From assembly GCA_964595905.1 (NCBI GenBank), contig CAZQSU010000100.1, positions 1-10,243 on the forward strand: a stretch of 10,243 nt of DNA. Direction: 5' to 3'. The notes under the pieces are model-generated. The model ran no database searches, had not been told where the DNA came from, and was given only the letters and a program-made list of their open reading frames with translations. This DNA comes from JAFDWI01 sp964595905 (GTDB lineage Bacteria > Actinomycetota > Acidimicrobiia > Acidimicrobiales > Iamiaceae). The translations under genes were made by a program, and so were the position numbers. Positions within the stretch are counted from its first letter, which is position 1; every line of letters starts with the position of its first letter. Of the stretch, positions 6,523-10,243 are shown piece after piece.

Positions 6523-8948
6523 GCGATCCCGCATCGGCCCCGGACCGGGTCGCGCACCTGCTCACGTCGCTCGACCTCGACGAGAAGGCCTCGCTCACCG
6601 CGGGGGACGACGCCTGGCATCTGCCCGCGATCGCCCGCATCGGTCTGGGTCGGATCATGATGTCCGACGGGCCGTCCGGGGTGCGGGGTTCGCAGTTCGG
6701 CACGATCCGCTCGCTGTCGTATCCGTGTGGCCTGGCCATCGGGGCCACCTGGGACCTCGACCTGGTCGCCCGCTACGGCGCCGCGCTCGCGGAGGAGGCC
6801 CACACCAAGGGCGTGCACCTGTTGCTCGGCCCGACCGTGTGCATCCCGCGCACCCCGCTCGCCGGGCGCACGTTCGAGTCGTTCTCGGAGGATCCGGAGC
6901 TGAGCGCGCGCCTCGCCGCCACCTACGTCGCCGCTGTCCAGGCGGGCGGGGTGGGGTGCTGTGTGAAGCACTTCGCCTGCAACGACCAGGAGCACGATCG
7001 CCTCTCGGTCTCGGCACGGGTCGACGAGATCACCCTGCGTGAGGTGCACCTGGCACCTTTCGAGGCGGCGGTGACCGAGGCCGGGGTCTGGGCGGTGATG
7101 GCCGCGTACAACCGGCTCAACGGCACCTGGTGCAGCGAACATGGAGACCTGCTCGGCACGATCCTGACGGACGAGTGGGGATTCGACGGCGTCGTCGTGT
7201 CGGACTGGTCGGGAACGCACTCGACGGTCGCCGCCGCCGAGGCCGGTCTCGACGTCGAGATGCCCGCGCCGGCACGCCACTTCGGGCCCGGGATGGCCGA
7301 AGCGGTTCGTGCCGGTGACCTCGACGAAGCGGTCGTCGACGACAAGGCCCGCCGGATCCTGACCCTCGCCGCCCGCACCGGTGCACTCGGCGGCGTCGGC
7401 GTCGGCGTGGAATCCGAAGACGACGACCCCCGCCGCAGGGCCCTCGCCCGCGACCTGGCCACCGCTTCGTTCGTGCTGCTCACCAACGACGGCATCCTGC
7501 CGCTCGAGGGTGCGCCGTCGCGGCTCGCCCTCATCGGGCCCAACGCGGAACGGCCCGAGGGGCGGGGCGGCGGCAGCTCGACGGTCACGGCGTTCGACGA
7601 GCCGAGCCTCGCCGAGGCGCTGGCCGCCCGGCTGCCCCGCACCGAGGTGACGGTGCACGCCGGGTGCAGCCTCGACCTCGGCCTGCCCCCGATCCCCCGA
7701 TGGATGCTCGGCGACGGCATGGCGGTCGAGTACTTCGCCGACCCCGACTTCTCCGGGGCGCCCGCGGCGACCGCGACGGTGTGGGGCAGTCGCCTCGTCT
7801 CGATCGGCGACCCGGCCCCCGGGGTGTCGCTCCAGCGCTCCTCGATGCGGGTCACCGCATCGCTCCTGCCCGACACCGGCGGCGACTGGCGTCTCGGGAT
7901 CACGAACACCGCTCCGACGCGGGTCTTCCTCGACGGGACCCTGGTCATCGACAACACCGACTTCGAGCCGAGCTCGGCCTTCTTCGGTCTGGGCAGTCGC
8001 CTCGCGACCGCCGAGGTCGAGCTGGTCGCCGGACGTGCCCACTCCGTCGTCGTCGAGATGGTGGTCACCACCGACCGTCCCGTCGCGGGGTTCGAGTTGT
8101 ACGGCGCCCCCACCGAACGACCCGATCTGTTCGGTGAGGCGGTGGCGGCGGCCGCTGCCGCGGACGTCGCGGTGGTCGTGGTCGGCTCCAACGAGCGACT
8201 CGAGACCGAGGGCCACGACCGCACCGACCTCGCGCTGCCCGGGGGCCAGGACGAACTCGTCCGACGGGTGGTCGCGGCGAATCCGCGGACCATCGTCGTG
8301 GTCAACACCGGCGCGCCCGTGACGATGCCCTGGGCCGACGACGCCGCAGCGGTGCTGATGGCCTGGTATCCGGGCGAAGAAGGTGCCGGGGCGATCGCGG
8401 ACGTGCTGGTCGGCGCGGCCGAGCCCGCCGGGCGGCTCCCGATCACGTTTCCCGCGAAGGTCGAGGACACCGCCGCCCACGGGCACTATCCCGGGGCTGA
8501 CGGCGAGGTCGTCTACGACGAGCGGCTCGCCGTGGGCTACCGCCATTTCGACGCAGACGGGATCGAGCCGCTCTTCGCGTTCGGGCACGGTCTGTCGTAC
8601 ACGACGTTCGCGCTGGGCACCCCCGCCGCCACCGGGCACGGCACCCGATGGCGCGTGACCGTTCCGGTGACCAACACCGGCGCCCGCACCGGGTCGACCG
8701 TCGTGCAGGCCTACGTCGGCCGCACCGACGCCGCGCCCGGGCGTCCGCTCCGCGAACTGAAGGGGTTCGCCAAGGTGACCCTCGATCCGGGCGCGACCAC
8801 CGACGCGGTGATCGCGTTCGACGACCGGTCGTTCGCCCGGTGGGATCCGCCGTCGCACGACTGGGTCGTCGACCCGGGCACCCATGACGTGTGGCTCGGC
8901 CTGTCGAGCCGCGACCTGCGATGCCGGGTGCCACTCACCGTCAGCTGA
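6519..8948 (+). CDS. GH3 beta-glucosidase with inserted PA14 domain, cytoplasmic
   Basis: An 809-residue retaining glycoside hydrolase that releases a sugar, most likely beta-D-glucose, from the non-reducing end of a glycoside. The TIM-barrel domain (~15-290) contains DGPSGVR (50-56), GRTFESFSEDP (116-126), the glycone-binding KHFACNDQE (150-158) and the SDW motif (228-230), with Asp229 as nucleophile. The alpha/beta sandwich domain (~305-390 and ~530-690) carries ETEGHDR (562-568), with Glu564 the likely acid/base. A PA14 domain (~395-530, around VEYFADPDFSG and VFLDGTLVIDN) is inserted between the two parts, as in Kluyveromyces BglI. A fibronectin-III-like domain (~710-802) ends the protein. 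No signal peptide is present, so it should act inside the cell. The frame is open upstream to 6399, but the GTG at 6519 is chosen: it overlaps the TetR stop as GTGA and the extra residues are Arg-rich and unlike the family. There is no ribosome site, which fits translational coupling. Exact sugar specificity is uncertain. Confidence 0.93.
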   Translation: MSDPASAPDRVAHLLTSLDLDEKASLTAGDDAWHLPAIARIGLGRIMMSDGPSGVRGSQFGTIRSLSYPCGLAIGATWDLDLVARYGAALAEEAHTKGVHLLLGPTVCIPRTPLAGRTFESFSEDPELSARLAATYVAAVQAGGVGCCVKHFACNDQEHDRLSVSARVDEITLREVHLAPFEAAVTEAGVWAVMAAYNRLNGTWCSEHGDLLGTILTDEWGFDGVVVSDWSGTHSTVAAAEAGLDVEMPAPARHFGPGMAEAVRAGDLDEAVVDDKARRILTLAARTGALGGVGVGVESEDDDPRRRALARDLATASFVLLTNDGILPLEGAPSRLALIGPNAERPEGRGGGSSTVTAFDEPSLAEALAARLPRTEVTVHAGCSLDLGLPPIPRWMLGDGMAVEYFADPDFSGAPAATATVWGSRLVSIGDPAPGVSLQRSSMRVTASLLPDTGGDWRLGITNTAPTRVFLDGTLVIDNTDFEPSSAFFGLGSRLATAEVELVAGRAHSVVVEMVVTTDRPVAGFELYGAPTERPDLFGEAVAAAAAADVAVVVVGSNERLETEGHDRTDLALPGGQDELVRRVVAANPRTIVVVNTGAPVTMPWADDAAAVLMAWYPGEEGAGAIADVLVGAAEPAGRLPITFPAKVEDTAAHGHYPGADGEVVYDERLAVGYRHFDADGIEPLFAFGHGLSYTTFALGTPAATGHGTRWRVTVPVTNTGARTGSTVVQAYVGRTDAAPGRPLRELKGFAKVTLDPGATTDAVIAFDDRSFARWDPPSHDWVVDPGTHDVWLGLSSRDLRCRVPLTVS

Positions 8949-8963
8949 CGGGTCGACCAACGG

Positions 8964-8973
8964 CCGCCGGCGG
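8964..8973. other. GC palindrome between convergent GH3 and GH1 genes
   Basis: CCGCCGGCGG is a perfect 10-bp palindrome in the 42-bp gap (8949-8990) between the two convergent stop codons. A short AACG-N3-CGTT repeat follows at 8978-8988. There is no T-run on either strand, so this is not a convincing intrinsic terminator, and the gap holds nothing else recognisable. Confidence 0.3.
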
Positions 8974-8990
8974 TTCCAACGCGACGTTCG

Positions 8991-10217
8991 TCAGGGGGTC
9001 GACCGGGCCACCCGGCCGAGCCATCGGGCGCTCGGTCTGGGTCGCCGCTCGAAGGTGTCGCGGTCCCAGCCGACCAGCCCGAACGTGGGCGTGTACGAGC
9101 CCCACTCGTAGTTGTCGAGCAGGCTCCAGTGCAGGTACCCGCGCACGTCGATCCCGTCGTCCATGGCGCTGCGGACCGCGGCGAGCGCGCCGTCGGTGTA
9201 GGCGATGCGACGGTCGTCGTCGGCGGTTGCGATCCCGTTCTCGGTGACGAGCAGCGGCACGTCGCCGACGAGTTCCGCGGTGTGCCGCAGGGCCTCACCC
9301 ACCGCGGGCGGCCAGTACTCCCACCCGGTGAGGGTGCGGGTGTCCTCCGGGTCGTCGCGGACCGGTCCGTCGGGGCCGAACACGTTGCGGGTGTAGGCCT
9401 GCACCCCGACGAAGTCGTCGTCGCGTGCGGCACGCAGGAACGGATCCTCGACCGCTTCGGCGAAGGCCGCCGCGTGGGCTTCGCCGCCGGGTTCGGCGCC
9501 GATCGCCTGGTTGGCGACGGTCCAACCCACCAGGGCGTCCGGCGCCACCGTGGCCAGCGTCTCACGCGCTGAACGGTGCGCGGCGACGAGCGCGTCGGTG
9601 GTCGCGACGTGGGCGGCCGGCAGCGGCGCACCGGGCACGTCCCGGGCCACAGAGGCCGGATCATCGGCCTCGCCGCGCATCTGGCGGAGCACGCGGGCCA
9701 TGATCGCCACCATGTTCGGCTCGTTGATCGTGCAGACCCACCGGACCCCTTCGAGCACCGGTGCAACGGCCCGCACATACGCGACGAAGCGCTCGACGGC
9801 GCCGACCGCGGTCCAACCTCCGGCCCGCGCGAACCACAACGGCTCGGTGAAGTGGTGCAGGGTCACCACCGGTTCGATGCCGCGGTCGACACACCCCTCG
9901 ACGATGCGGCGGTAATGGGCCACCATCGCCTTCGAGAACGCGCCGGGCGCGGGTTCGATCCGCGCCCATTCGACGCTGAACCGGTAGGCGTCGAGCCCGA
10001 CCTCCGCGACGATGTCGAGATCGTCGGGCCACCGGTGGAGGCTGTCGCAGGCGTCGCCGCTGGGCTCGGCCACCGGGGACCCGGGACGATGTTCGTGCGC
10101 CCACCAGGTGCTGTTGGTGTTGTTGCCCTCGATCTGGTGCGCGGCGGTCGATGCGCCGACGAGGAAGCCGGCGGGAAAGCGGTGTCGTTCCGGGTCGGGC
10201 CGGCCGTCGTCACTCAT
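8991..10217 (-). CDS. GH1 beta-glucosidase, cytoplasmic
   Basis: A 408-residue retaining glycoside hydrolase of clan GH-A, a little shorter than the usual ~440-450. Landmarks in order: FPAGFLVGASTAAHQIEG (14-31), with the glycone-binding Gln28; TLHHF (119-123); TINEP (163-167), with Glu166 as acid/base; VTENG (324-328), with Glu326 as nucleophile; and HWSLLDNYEWGSY (363-375), whose Glu-Trp binds the glycone. The usual N-Y-Y before the nucleophile strand is Q-A-Y (273-275); the Tyr that contacts the nucleophile is kept. No signal peptide is seen, so it should act in the cytoplasm on beta-glucosides or related beta-glycosides. It converges on the GH3 gene and is not in the same transcription unit. 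Start: the ATG at 10217 fits the family's short N-terminus. No good ribosome site precedes it, but the upstream bases are compatible with a gene ending in an ATGA overlap. The two glucosidases may divide linkages or substrates between them (inference). Confidence 0.93.
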   Translation of the reverse strand: MSDDGRPDPERHRFPAGFLVGASTAAHQIEGNNTNSTWWAHEHRPGSPVAEPSGDACDSLHRWPDDLDIVAEVGLDAYRFSVEWARIEPAPGAFSKAMVAHYRRIVEGCVDRGIEPVVTLHHFTEPLWFARAGGWTAVGAVERFVAYVRAVAPVLEGVRWVCTINEPNMVAIMARVLRQMRGEADDPASVARDVPGAPLPAAHVATTDALVAAHRSARETLATVAPDALVGWTVANQAIGAEPGGEAHAAAFAEAVEDPFLRAARDDDFVGVQAYTRNVFGPDGPVRDDPEDTRTLTGWEYWPPAVGEALRHTAELVGDVPLLVTENGIATADDDRRIAYTDGALAAVRSAMDDGIDVRGYLHWSLLDNYEWGSYTPTFGLVGWDRDTFERRPRPSARWLGRVARSTP

Positions 10218-10243
10218 GTCGGCCGCGCCACTGGGAACGATGC

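Noticed and set aside
6351..8960. Minus-strand open frame of 869 codons opposite the GH3 gene
   Set aside because: It mirrors the GH3 gene, its product is a low-complexity run of Gly, Arg, Asp and Val without domains, and GC-rich third positions remove stop codons from the antisense frame.
8949..8990. Bidirectional intrinsic terminator between GH3 and GH1
   Set aside because: Only a 10-bp GC palindrome with no loop and no U-tract on either strand; insufficient to call.

Overview
The window is very GC-rich and almost completely coding. It has strong G/C bias at third codon positions, GTG starts, 4-bp GTGA stop/start overlaps and one gene that looks leaderless. This fits a high-GC Actinomycetota. 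The fused transporter genes and gene style would suit an Acidimicrobiia-like lineage, but nothing here fixes the taxon. I see no RNA genes, insertion sequences, CRISPR arrays or att sites, and no gap between genes longer than about 155 bases.

Left half (1-5677, minus strand): an apparent operon for a branched-chain-amino-acid-type (HAAT/Liv) ABC importer with unusual gene fusions. In transcription order it holds a lipoprotein substrate-binding protein (5677-4313), one polypeptide joining a 12-helix MFS-type membrane domain to a LivF-type ATPase (4281-2044), and one polypeptide joining LivH and LivM permeases (2047 to beyond base 1). The last gene is open at the window edge and ends here in a Pro/Asp/Thr-rich stretch that looks like a linker, so a further domain such as a LivG ATPase may follow.

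Centre (5678-5832): a 155-bp divergent control region with the only AT-rich patch in the window. It holds a candidate promoter for the transporter operon, an extended -10 box placed to give a leaderless regulator mRNA, and short inverted repeats that could be operators.

Right half (5833-10217): a BetI-like TetR repressor overlaps by 4 bp a cytoplasmic GH3 beta-glucosidase that carries an inserted PA14 domain. Convergent to these is a GH1 beta-glucosidase on the minus strand, possibly the last gene of another operon entering from the right.

Taken together (inference), the window looks like a glycoside-use locus. The lipoprotein and fused transporter would bring in a small glycoside or glycoconjugate, the GH3 and GH1 enzymes, which lack export signals, would remove sugar inside the cell, and the TetR protein would sense the substrate or aglycone and control both divergent units. 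Pairing beta-glucosidases with a Liv-type importer that contains an MFS-LivF fusion, rather than a sugar-type ABC (CUT) or PTS system, is the most unusual aspect.
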